A stretch of 5,933 nt of DNA from Fidelibacterota bacterium (lineage in GTDB: Bacteria; Fidelibacterota; Marinisomatia; Marinisomatales; CAZVFT01). The notes beneath the pieces were generated by a model, which was given only the letters and a program-made list of their open reading frames with translations, had not been told where the DNA came from and searched no databases. The stretch lies in contig JACNLN010000173.1 in assembly GCA_014381485.1 (NCBI GenBank), forward strand, positions 1 through 5,933, in the 5' to 3' direction. The translations under genes were made by a program, and so were the position numbers. Below, piece by piece: positions 1-5,933 of this stretch. How positions within the stretch are numbered: position 1 is the first letter of the stretch; every line of letters starts with the position of its first letter.

Positions 1-156
1 GTAGGAGGGAGGGGGTTCCATCAATATCCTGTGAATAATACCAATTTTGATAACATTTCAATATAGAGGAAGAAATGTCTTTGTTGAGAGTTGTTATTTT
101 GTGAATTTTATAAATATGTATTTCAATGAAAACTCGTATTTAAAGTTCATTTCAGT
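1..156. other. AT-rich upstream region with no supportable gene
   Basis: This stretch begins with a purine-rich run of G and A (1-15) and then becomes strongly AT-rich up to the carboxypeptidase start. The frame beginning at base 1 is open for 21 codons to a TAG at 64-66, so it could be the tail of a gene entering from the left, but nothing in the peptide is recognisable. On the minus strand an ATG at 21-19 has an AGGA upstream, but only seven codons lie inside the window. Neither can be called. I see no terminator hairpin and no RNA gene. Confidence 0.5.
84..114 (+). promoter_or_regulatory. Weak candidate promoter for the carboxypeptidase gene
   Basis: A TTGAGA hexamer at 84-89 (5 of 6 to the sigma-70 -35 consensus) is followed 19 bases later by TATAAA at 109-114 (5 of 6 to the -10 consensus). 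This would start transcription about 35 bases before the ATG. The spacer is two bases longer than ideal. FCB bacteria often use different promoter elements (TAnnTTTG near -7). A near match, TATTTTG, lies at 95-101 but is one base short. In such AT-rich DNA either match could be chance. Confidence 0.22.
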
Positions 157-3100
157 ATGAGACAAAAGACATATACTATCTTAGGGACAATCTTACTGTT
201 TTCTTCATTTCTATCGGCCGTTGGTGAAGTAATACCATTCCATCAATCAGAACGTCCACCTCATTCTGAAGTATATTTCAAATTTTCAGTTAGCTCTCCC
301 GAAGAATTAAAGAAAGTAACAAGAGTTATTTCTATTGATAATGTTATTGATCTTGAGGTCTTTGCATATGCGAATAAAGATGAATTTCTGGAATTTTTGA
401 AACTTGGGTATGACTATGAAATTCTTCCCAACCCCAGTACTTTGATTACACCCAAAATGGCAACGTCTAAAGATGAGATGAAAGAGTGGGACTCATATCC
501 AACTTATGAAACCTATGTGGATATGATTTTTCAATTTGAAACAGATTATCCGGATTTGTGTGTAGTTCAAACCATTGGCATGTCTGTTGAGGGCCGAGAA
601 ATCATTTTTGCAAAGATTTCCGATAATGTATCTGTGGAGGAAGATGAACCAGAATTTATGTACACCTCAACGATGCATGGTGATGAGCTTGTTGGATATG
701 TATTGATGCTAAGATTGATTGACTATCTGTTATCGAATTATGGAACAGACCCTCGAATAACCAACCTCGTGGATAATGTAGAAATCTGGATTAATCCTCT
801 TGCCAATCCCGATGGAACATATGCTTCCGGGAATCAAACGGTCTGGGGAGCTACCCGATATAATGCTAATGGAGCTGATCTGAATAGGAATTTTCCTGAT
901 CCTGAGGATGGAGATCATCCCGACGGAAACACGTGGCAGCCTGAAACTATCACTATGATGAATTTAGCTGAAGATCACTCATTCGTCCTTTCTTCAAATT
1001 TACATAGCGGAGCTGAGGTAGTGAATTATCCATGGGATACCTGGCCTCAACTTCACGCTGATGATGACTGGTGGCAGGAAGTGTCTCACACCTATGCCGA
1101 CACAGCTCAGGAGAATAGTCCACCTAACTATATGGATGGATTTAACGACGGAATCACCAATGGCTATGCTTGGTATACAATCAATGGGGGTCGTCAGGAT
1201 TATATGAATTATTTTCACGGTTGCCGAGAAATGACACTTGAATTATCTAATATCAAATTGCTTCCGGAATCAGAACTGGAGGCACATTGGGACTATAATA
1301 GAAATTCATTTCTGCTTTATATGGAGGAATGTCTCTACGGGATTAGAGGGATTGTAACTGATATTTATTCAAATCCACTGGATGCTACCATTACTGTTAT
1401 CAATCATGATTTTGATAATTCAGAAGTGTTTACTGATCCTGATGTGGGAAATTATCACCGTATGATTTTTCCTGAATCCTACGATATAATGGTTACTTCT
1501 TACGGATATATTTCTCAAATAATTAATAACATTAATGTGACTGATGGAAATATAACCGTGGTAGATGTTCTCCTCGAGGAGGCGGAGACTATATCGGTAA
1601 GTGGAACTGTGACTGATGGAGACACAGGCAATCCAATCGAAAATGCTGTTATTAAACTTGTTGACACACCTATCCCGCAGGTTTATACAGACGAAAACGG
1701 TTATTACATCATACCAAATGTTCTTGAGGATACTTATACTTTCCGGGTCTTTGCAGAAGGTTATGCTACCATATTCGAGTTGATTACTGTGACATCTGAA
1801 AATAACATCATAGATTTTCAGCTTTACCAATCTGATGCTATCAGTTTTGAGTCAGGTGAGTTTGGTTCAGACTGGTACTTCGATGGTAATGAAGATTGGA
1901 CTATCGTGAGTAATGAAGCCTATGATGGTAACTACTGTACGAAATCGGGAAATATTTCACATAACCAGACATCAGAATTATTAATCAATCTGTATATTAT
2001 TAATTCTGGGGAAATCTCTTTTTATCGGAAGGTTTCATCAGAGAGCAGTTATGATTATTTGAGATTTTATATTGATGGGTCTGAACAGGGAAGCTGGTCA
2101 GGTGATATTTCGTGGGGTGAGGAGAACTATTCAGTTTCTGAGGGAAATCATACCTTCAAATGGGCTTATGAAAAAGATGGCTCAGTCAGCAGTGGAAGTG
2201 ATTGCGCCTGGATAGATTACATCATTTTCCCACCAGTAGGCATCCCAATTGAAGAAATTACTATTGATTACTTTACTGGCTGGAATATGGTTGGATTACC
2301 ATTGGAAGTTGACGATGGTAGCTATATGACTTTATTCCCAAATGCTATTGAGAATACGCTTTATTCCTATAGTGGAAATTATAATGATGAGACAGAAATG
2401 TTCCCTGGAACAGGTTACTGGTTACGGTTTGATGAGACTGGGACTACAACCATTACAGGTCAGGTTATCGATGAGATTAGCATAAATCTGACTGAAGGGT
2501 GGAATATGATTTCGGGGATATCGTCAGCTGTTTCCATAAACAATATTAATGATCCCGATGGAGTTATTATTCCGAATACGATTTATGGGTATGATACGAA
2601 TTATCAACTGGCGAATGTGATTGAACCTGGTAAAGGTTATTGGGTTAGAGCTAACGGGGATGGTGAGATTGTGATTTCTTCTGGAGCGAAGGCATCGAGG
2701 ATAAGCTTTGTGGACAGGACGAAGGGAGCCAACAGTCTTGAGTTTACGAATGGGTCAGGAAAATCAAACGTGTTGTATTTTGGTGTGACAGTTCCTGAGA
2801 AGGAGCGACTTTCTTACAGTCTGCCTCCCATAGCACCGGCAGGATTTGATGTGCGTTTTATGACAGATTTAAGGTATGCTGAGGAGAGTGGAGAAATCCA
2901 GGTAAGGAATGAGACAGAATCGCTTACGATTTCTTACAAAATCACTACCGAAGCTGGAGAACACAAAGAGTGGGTACTTATGAATGAGAATGGGAAAGAA
3001 TATATTCTTGAAGGAGAAGGGGAGATTGTTTTTTCTTCTCGGGTTGATAGATTTGGTGTAGGAAAACGTGTTATTGTTCCTGAGACATACGCTCTTCATC

Positions 3101-3360
3101 AGAACTATCCCAACCCCTTCAACCCAGTGACGACAATTCGTTATGAGTTACCAGAAGAAAGTCACGTTACAATCACCATTTATGACATTATGGGACGTCA
3201 GGTTAAAGAACTGGTGGGTGGTGAACTGGTGAGTGGTTATCATACGGCAATTTGGGATGCTACTGATGATCTCAGACAGCCTGTGAGTGCTGGGGTCTAT
3301 TTCTACAGAATAAAAGCTGGGAAATATTCATCTGTGAAAAAGATGTTATTGGTAAAATAG
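157..3360 (+). CDS. Secreted M14 zinc carboxypeptidase with T9SS C-terminal sorting domain
   Basis: A 1067-residue exported metallocarboxypeptidase expected to remove C-terminal residues from peptides outside the cell or at its surface. Residues 1-23 form a signal peptide (MRQK, then a hydrophobic run ending near SAVG). The M14 domain spans about 113-390. It has the zinc ligands H174 and E177 in MHGDE and H283 in NLHSG, the substrate-binding N243-R244 in DLNRNF, a probable Tyr near 349 in RQDYMNY, and the catalytic E362 in TLELS. It is followed by a transthyretin-like domain (about 394-476, as in the carboxypeptidase N/E subfamily), a second carboxypeptidase-regulatory-like domain (479-557, VSGTVTDGDTGNPIENA), a jelly-roll or MAM-like domain (562-692), two GWNM...GYW repeats (701-841), a linker, and a type-A T9SS sorting domain (about 976-1067, YPNPFNP to KKMLLVK). 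The ATG at 157 is the only sensible start: an in-frame TGA lies at 127-129. There is no Shine-Dalgarno. The gene looks intact. The substrate is unknown. Confidence 0.93.
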   Translation: MRQKTYTILGTILLFSSFLSAVGEVIPFHQSERPPHSEVYFKFSVSSPEELKKVTRVISIDNVIDLEVFAYANKDEFLEFLKLGYDYEILPNPSTLITPKMATSKDEMKEWDSYPTYETYVDMIFQFETDYPDLCVVQTIGMSVEGREIIFAKISDNVSVEEDEPEFMYTSTMHGDELVGYVLMLRLIDYLLSNYGTDPRITNLVDNVEIWINPLANPDGTYASGNQTVWGATRYNANGADLNRNFPDPEDGDHPDGNTWQPETITMMNLAEDHSFVLSSNLHSGAEVVNYPWDTWPQLHADDDWWQEVSHTYADTAQENSPPNYMDGFNDGITNGYAWYTINGGRQDYMNYFHGCREMTLELSNIKLLPESELEAHWDYNRNSFLLYMEECLYGIRGIVTDIYSNPLDATITVINHDFDNSEVFTDPDVGNYHRMIFPESYDIMVTSYGYISQIINNINVTDGNITVVDVLLEEAETISVSGTVTDGDTGNPIENAVIKLVDTPIPQVYTDENGYYIIPNVLEDTYTFRVFAEGYATIFELITVTSENNIIDFQLYQSDAISFESGEFGSDWYFDGNEDWTIVSNEAYDGNYCTKSGNISHNQTSELLINLYIINSGEISFYRKVSSESSYDYLRFYIDGSEQGSWSGDISWGEENYSVSEGNHTFKWAYEKDGSVSSGSDCAWIDYIIFPPVGIPIEEITIDYFTGWNMVGLPLEVDDGSYMTLFPNAIENTLYSYSGNYNDETEMFPGTGYWLRFDETGTTTITGQVIDEISINLTEGWNMISGISSAVSINNINDPDGVIIPNTIYGYDTNYQLANVIEPGKGYWVRANGDGEIVISSGAKASRISFVDRTKGANSLEFTNGSGKSNVLYFGVTVPEKERLSYSLPPIAPAGFDVRFMTDLRYAEESGEIQVRNETESLTISYKITTEAGEHKEWVLMNENGKEYILEGEGEIVFSSRVDRFGVGKRVIVPETYALHQNYPNPFNPVTTIRYELPEESHVTITIYDIMGRQVKELVGGELVSGYHTAIWDATDDLRQPVSAGVYFYRIKAGKYSSVKKMLLVK
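2257..2679 (+). repeat. Tandem GWNM...GYW protein repeat inside the carboxypeptidase
   Basis: Two diverged copies of a module of about 70 residues lie side by side at residues 701-768 and 773-841. Both start with a short beta strand and then GWNM (TGWNMVGLPL and EGWNMISGIS). Both continue with a N-T-(L/I)-Y-(S/G)-Y segment (NTLYSYSGNY and NTIYGYDTNY) and then PG-(T/K)-GYW-(L/V)-R, and both end in a threonine- or valine-rich strand. Similar modules are common just before sorting tails in secreted FCB proteins. They probably act as spacers or adhesion units, but their function is not established. Confidence 0.7.
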
Positions 3361-3455
3361 TGTCAAATTATGCTGAAGTATAGATCACTTTACAATTTTA
3401 TAGAAATCAACATATTGATATGTAATTCGATTGATTAATCGAGTGATTAAATATA
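3361..3455. other. Intergenic gap with weak inverted repeats
   Basis: The 95 bases between the two host genes hold three short dyads: CATAT-TG-ATATG at 3411-3422, TCGATT-GATT-AATCGA at 3427-3442, and an outer pair AATCAA (3405-3410) with TTGATT (3431-3436). The stems are AT-rich, only 5 or 6 bp long, and no run of T follows, so this is not a convincing intrinsic terminator. A TTTACA at 3389-3394 could be a -35 element but has no good -10 partner. The gap is short enough for co-transcription of the two genes, which the sequence does not settle. Confidence 0.3.
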
Positions 3456-4349
3456 GTGTTAATATCATTCAAATTGAGAAAGTGCATAATAAATAGTTTT
3501 TATTTATACCTTATATTTCTTCCCGCTTTCATCCCTGCCCAATGGAGCACCGACCCTTCTGAGAATCTACAGGTTTCCACCTGGGGAATAAACCCGGAAG
3601 CCTGCAGTGACGATACTGGCGGAGTATATGTTTTATGGGAGAGTTTTTCAGAGCTGCGCAGGATATATCTTCAACGGGTTAACCGATATGGTTATGTTAA
3701 ATGGGATGAACCGGTGTTTGTTGGCGGTACCGAAGATGAAGAAAGATTCTATCATATAGTTAATGATGGCTATTGCAATGCTTTATTCACATATATAGGG
3801 AGAACCATAGTGGATACTTTGGATGAACCACCTATGACCTATATTTTTTCAGATAAAGTAAAGGTAAATAAAATAGATTCTTCAGGAGCACTTTTATGGG
3901 GTGGTGGTATCAGGGTTAATGTGGAGGCTACCAATCAATTTTTTCATGCTAAAATAATAAGCGATGATTCGGGTGGAGCTATCGTCATCTGGGTGGAGGA
4001 AGATACAGTTTGGTCGGGATGTCCGCATCGTTTAAAAATACAGCGGATCGGAGAAGATGGAAATCGCTTATGGGGCGCTAGTGGTATTATGATAGCTGAT
4101 AGTATTCTTGAATATCGAGAGCCCATGTTGGTATCAGACGGATTGGGCGGTGCCATTGTTTCCTGGGATAATCTAAAGCTACAGCGAATTTCTCCTGATG
4201 GTGAATTTTTATGGGATGAAAGTATAGTTAATGGAGGTGCATATTATTATTCACATCCTTATGTTGAAATGGTAGGGGATGGTGGTGGTGGAGTAATTAC
4301 TCAAGTTTCGCACACCTTAAATTGTAGCACAAATCTGATCTTGAGTTGA
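3456..4349 (+). CDS. N-terminal part of a secreted repeat protein, interrupted by an IS element
   Basis: The reading frame gives 297 residues, of which the first 281 belong to the host gene. From residue 282 onward the codons are the left end of the insertion sequence, which adds 16 foreign residues and a TGA. Residues 1-28 look like a signal peptide (basic FKLRK, hydrophobic core, cleavage near IPA-QW). The mature part consists of repeats of the form SDxxGGaivxW...(L/I)QR(I/V)...G..lW, at about 51-89, 103-150 (degenerate), 169-213 and 227-259, with a fifth beginning at 274 (GDGGGGVI). Such repeats suggest a beta-propeller-like exported protein, and relatives usually end in a T9SS sorting tail, which here would lie beyond the window. 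The GTG at 3456 is the likeliest start; TTG at 3474 is an alternative, and no Shine-Dalgarno helps decide. The specific function is unknown. As it stands the product would be truncated and probably not functional. Confidence 0.75.
   Translation: MLISFKLRKCIINSFYLYLIFLPAFIPAQWSTDPSENLQVSTWGINPEACSDDTGGVYVLWESFSELRRIYLQRVNRYGYVKWDEPVFVGGTEDEERFYHIVNDGYCNALFTYIGRTIVDTLDEPPMTYIFSDKVKVNKIDSSGALLWGGGIRVNVEATNQFFHAKIISDDSGGAIVIWVEEDTVWSGCPHRLKIQRIGEDGNRLWGASGIMIADSILEYREPMLVSDGLGGAIVSWDNLKLQRISPDGEFLWDESIVNGGAYYYSHPYVEMVGDGGGGVITQVSHTLNCSTNLILS
3606..4298 (+). repeat. Degenerate protein repeats (SDxxGGaivxW ... QRi ... G..lW)
   Basis: The clearest units are SDDTGGVYVLW with YLQRVNRYGYVKW, then SDDSGGAIVIW with KIQRIGEDGNRLW, then SDGLGGAIVSW with KLQRISPDGEFLW. 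A weaker copy between the first two keeps KVNKIDSSGALLW but has lost its GG motif. A further unit opens with GDGGGGVI and is cut by the insertion sequence. Each unit pairs a glycine-rich turn and strand with a second strand ending in Trp, as expected for propeller blades or similar beta repeats. The fold is inferred from the pattern only. Confidence 0.65.
4299..4316 (+). repeat. Left terminal inverted repeat of the IS
   Basis: ACTCAAGTTTCGCACACC is the exact reverse complement of the last 18 bases of the window. Identity stops abruptly inward (TTAAATTG here against ATTGGCAA at the other end), so 18 bp is the inner limit. The outer limit assumes that the host sequence resumes immediately at 4298, which the intact host reading frame supports. 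Confidence 0.93.
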
Positions 4350-5813
4350 TCTGCCAATTAAATTTTCCAACATTATTTTTGCTCTATCAGAGTTGAGAAC
4401 CTTTTGGATTAATTCTTCAACATCCTGCTTTAGATCCAACACTTGAATGAGAGAAGTGACAACGGTCAAGAATAGATTCCATAGCCGCTTTGCCAATGTG
4501 GTCTGCAGTAGTATTTCCCTGAATTTGCCAAATATTTGTCCAAGAGGTATATAATCGTGGATTCGCTTGTACATGGATAAAATGGTATGCGTCACCAAAC
4601 TGATGGTTGTATCGGCTATGTGTGCATCAAAATCATTAGATTGACATTTACCGAAATTCAAATGTTGCTTCAATTCTTTAAACAGAACCTCAATCGACCA
4701 ACGGACGTTGTACAATTTTAATGCCTCATTGTAGGTTAATTTTTTATTTGTAGTAAGCAGTAAGTGCCATGTCCCCTGTTTAGTGAAACGACTGAAAAAC
4801 AGTTTCACCTCACCAATCCCCTGGTAATGCACCAACACTTCAATGTAGCGAGCATTGAACCGACGTGAGCGTTTAGCTTTCTTCTTTAAACGATGTTTGA
4901 GCTCTTTTCCCGTGAATCGTTCCCCTTGATACTCATATTTCCGCTTGTCCATTCGCACCTGCCCTAAAAAATGGATGGCGCCTTTACGAAAGGAACGTAT
5001 CGACTTGATAAACCTGTGCGATGAGAACCAACTGTCCACTAATACATAATCGGGAATAAAACTATACCTCAAAGCCCGTTTGATCATATCCAATCCATTG
5101 GTGATTTTGTCTATTGTGGTCTCAGATAGACGTTGAAAACCGTGACTGTCTTGACTACGCTCCTTGAGATACCGTGCTTTGATTTCCTTAAATGTCAGAC
5201 CAAAGGGACGGTTTTTGTTCTTACCCTGCTCACTTTGAAAAGAAAAATCTAACGGTATCGTGCTAACTCCATCCCAAAAAGCTAACACTAAGTTCTTAAA
5301 TCCCAATACAGAACGATGAGTGACATGATCATACACCCGACCAATACCTTCAATTTTCTTTCCCCTTTTGGGTTGCAGGGTGTCATCCAAAATCATACAG
5401 GTTGGCTTACCTCTACTGACTTTTGTTTTATCCACAGAGCAACTACCCTTGCTGTTGTCATCTGCCAATACGATAAACCGTTTCGCAACCAGATATAAGA
5501 ACCTACGCCAGTTAAACATTGGATTATTCTTCAGCCGAAAAACAGTATCCTTCTGTGCTTCTGAAAGATGAGCGTATCCACTCAAGAAAAATGATCTTAC
5601 AGCTGAAATATTGAAAAAGGGAAATAACATTAACAATGTAATCAGATAGCCGGGACGAAAACCTTTCTCCTTAACTATATTACTCTTTGAAGCCAATGTC
5701 CCAATTGCAAAAGGTCTAATCATATCGAAAAGCGTATCACTTATGGTATCCTTTTTGTCTTTTATTGTTTTAGTAATTTCGTCAAAACTGTGTAAATTCG
5801 CCTGTGAAATCAT
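4317..5813 (-). CDS. IS4-like DDE transposase
   Basis: This enzyme cuts the element at its terminal repeats and joins it to a new target. The open frame runs back to an ATG at 5864 (515 residues), but I choose the internal ATG at 5813 (498 residues) because an AGGAG sits eight bases before it, whereas the 5864 ATG has no ribosome binding site. In 498-residue numbering the catalytic residues are D143 or D144 (MILDDTLQPKRG), D260 (VLVDSWFSS) and E375. The last lies in YNVRWSIEVLFKELK, an exact Y-x2-R-x3-E-x6-K (YREK) match, which defines the IS4 group. A lysine/arginine-rich stretch near 305-320 lies in the insertion between D260 and E375. The stop codon directly abuts the left terminal repeat. 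No frameshift or internal stop is present, so the gene looks intact. Expression is probably limited by the leader hairpin described separately. Confidence 0.9.
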   Translation of the reverse strand: MISQANLHSFDEITKTIKDKKDTISDTLFDMIRPFAIGTLASKSNIVKEKGFRPGYLITLLMLFPFFNISAVRSFFLSGYAHLSEAQKDTVFRLKNNPMFNWRRFLYLVAKRFIVLADDNSKGSCSVDKTKVSRGKPTCMILDDTLQPKRGKKIEGIGRVYDHVTHRSVLGFKNLVLAFWDGVSTIPLDFSFQSEQGKNKNRPFGLTFKEIKARYLKERSQDSHGFQRLSETTIDKITNGLDMIKRALRYSFIPDYVLVDSWFSSHRFIKSIRSFRKGAIHFLGQVRMDKRKYEYQGERFTGKELKHRLKKKAKRSRRFNARYIEVLVHYQGIGEVKLFFSRFTKQGTWHLLLTTNKKLTYNEALKLYNVRWSIEVLFKELKQHLNFGKCQSNDFDAHIADTTISLVTHTILSMYKRIHDYIPLGQIFGKFREILLQTTLAKRLWNLFLTVVTSLIQVLDLKQDVEELIQKVLNSDRAKIMLENLIGRSTQDQICATI

Positions 5814-5882
5814 GAGAAATGCTCCTATTTTGGTTGTTGATATAACTATCTGTAATTTAACCATTTAGGAGCATTTTTCATA
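5811..5882 (-). promoter_or_regulatory. Leader hairpin that buries the transposase ribosome binding site and start codon
   Basis: In the transposase mRNA the 5' arm (5882 to 5866) can pair with the 3' arm (5827 to 5811) across a 38-base loop. Of 17 positions, 15 are Watson-Crick pairs, one is a G-U wobble at the outer end and one is an A-C mismatch. The 3' arm contains the AGGAG (5826-5822), the whole spacer and all three bases of the ATG at 5813. IS elements such as IS10 and IS50 are known to use this arrangement so that transcripts entering from flanking DNA are poorly translated, while transcripts starting inside the element lack the full 5' arm. I could not place the element's own promoter with confidence. 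A TAGTAT at 5885-5880 is a possible -10 but lacks a good -35. Confidence 0.7.
5822..5826 (-). promoter_or_regulatory. Ribosome binding site deciding the transposase start
   Basis: AGGAG on the minus strand, eight bases upstream of the ATG at 5813, is the only strong Shine-Dalgarno seen in the window. It favours a 498-residue transposase over the longer 515-residue reading from 5864. It lies wholly inside the 3' arm of the leader hairpin. Confidence 0.72.
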
Positions 5883-5915
5883 CTATTTTCACAGCAAATA
5901 TTTTCTATTGCCAAT

Positions 5916-5933
5916 GGTGTGCGAAACTTGAGT
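5916..5933 (-). repeat. Right terminal inverted repeat of the IS
   Basis: GGTGTGCGAAACTTGAGT, the exact reverse complement of 4299-4316, forms the last 18 bases of the window. This end lies upstream of the transposase, so the element's own promoter would be expected between here and the leader hairpin. Confidence 0.93.

Larger units (their letters stand above)
4299..5933 (-). mobile_element. Complete IS4-like insertion sequence (1635 bp)
   Basis: The element is bounded by perfect 18-bp terminal inverted repeats and contains a single transposase gene filling almost all of it, transcribed right to left. Its length and one-gene plan fit the IS4 group. It is inserted in the repeat-protein gene after codon 281, in the opposite orientation to that gene. 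The target-site duplication cannot be checked because the sequence stops on the last base of the right repeat. The candidate duplicated bases are those just before 4299 (ending GGAGTAATT). With intact ends and an intact transposase the copy looks recent and potentially active. Assignment to IS4 rests on the YREK signature of the transposase, and the subgroup is not determined. Confidence 0.9.

Noticed and set aside
1..66. Open frame from base 1 to a TAG at 64-66, possibly the end of an upstream gene
   Set aside because: It is only 21 codons without any recognisable feature, so it cannot be supported.
730..1830. Minus-strand open frames opposite the carboxypeptidase (730-918, 1000-1218, 1420-1830)
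   Set aside because: They are isoleucine- and serine-rich shadows of a clearly real gene on the plus strand, with no recognisable motif.
2869..3099. Minus-strand open frame opposite the carboxypeptidase tail
   Set aside because: It lies fully inside conserved sorting-domain coding sequence and has no protein-like features of its own.
3405..3442. Possible intrinsic terminator after the carboxypeptidase gene
   Set aside because: The stems are short and AT-rich, and no T run follows.
3944..4156. Minus-strand open frame opposite the repeat protein
   Set aside because: It overlaps the best-preserved repeats on the plus strand and looks like their antisense shadow.
4340..4346. CTTGAGT near the left IS end, the reverse complement of the first seven bases of the terminal repeat
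   Set aside because: Seven bases is within chance, and the match does not extend. No counterpart is seen at the right end.
5316..5571. Plus-strand open frames opposite the transposase (5316-5498 and 5368-5571)
   Set aside because: They overlap each other and the DDE-coding region on the minus strand, and have no motif.
5814..5864. The 17-codon N-terminal extension of the transposase from the ATG at 5864
   Set aside because: There is no ribosome binding site at 5864, while the internal ATG at 5813 has AGGAG at an ideal distance. The extension falls in the leader hairpin and loop.

Overview
The window looks like the chromosome of an uncultured, moderately AT-rich bacterium of the FCB superphylum (Fibrobacterota-Chlorobiota-Bacteroidota and relatives). 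The best evidence is the C-terminus of the first gene, a type IX secretion (T9SS) type-A sorting domain with the wording HQNYPNPFNPVTTIRYELP and the ending GVYFYRIKAGKYSSVKKMLL. That wording is typical of Candidatus Neomarinimicrobiota, Ignavibacteriota, Cloacimonadota and related lineages. The phylum is an inference from protein style, not from a marker gene. Neither host gene start has a Shine-Dalgarno sequence, which is also common in this group.

Layout: (1) 1-156, AT-rich leader with no supportable gene and a weak promoter candidate. (2) 157-3360 (+), a secreted multidomain M14 zinc carboxypeptidase of 1067 residues, with all expected catalytic residues and a T9SS sorting tail. (3) 3361-3455, a short intergenic gap with weak inverted repeats. 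(4) 3456-4298 (+), the 5' part of a gene for a secreted repeat protein (probably beta-propeller-like) with recurring SDxxGGaivxW...QRi...G..lW units. (5) 4299-5933 (-), a complete 1635-bp insertion sequence of the IS4 type, bounded by perfect 18-bp terminal inverted repeats. It carries one intact transposase with visible DDE residues and the YREK signature. The IS cuts the repeat-protein gene after codon 281 and adds 16 IS-encoded codons and a stop.

The two host genes both encode exported proteins and face the same way, but nothing shows that they act in one pathway. The most interesting non-coding signal is in the transposase leader. A near-perfect inverted repeat (5811-5827 with 5866-5882) would fold transcripts entering from outside so that both the ribosome binding site and the start codon of the transposase are buried. 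This is the classic way for an IS to silence itself against read-through transcription. The window ends exactly on the last base of the right terminal repeat, so the rest of the broken gene and the target-site duplication cannot be seen. I see no RNA gene, CRISPR array or clearly novel defence or metabolic system.
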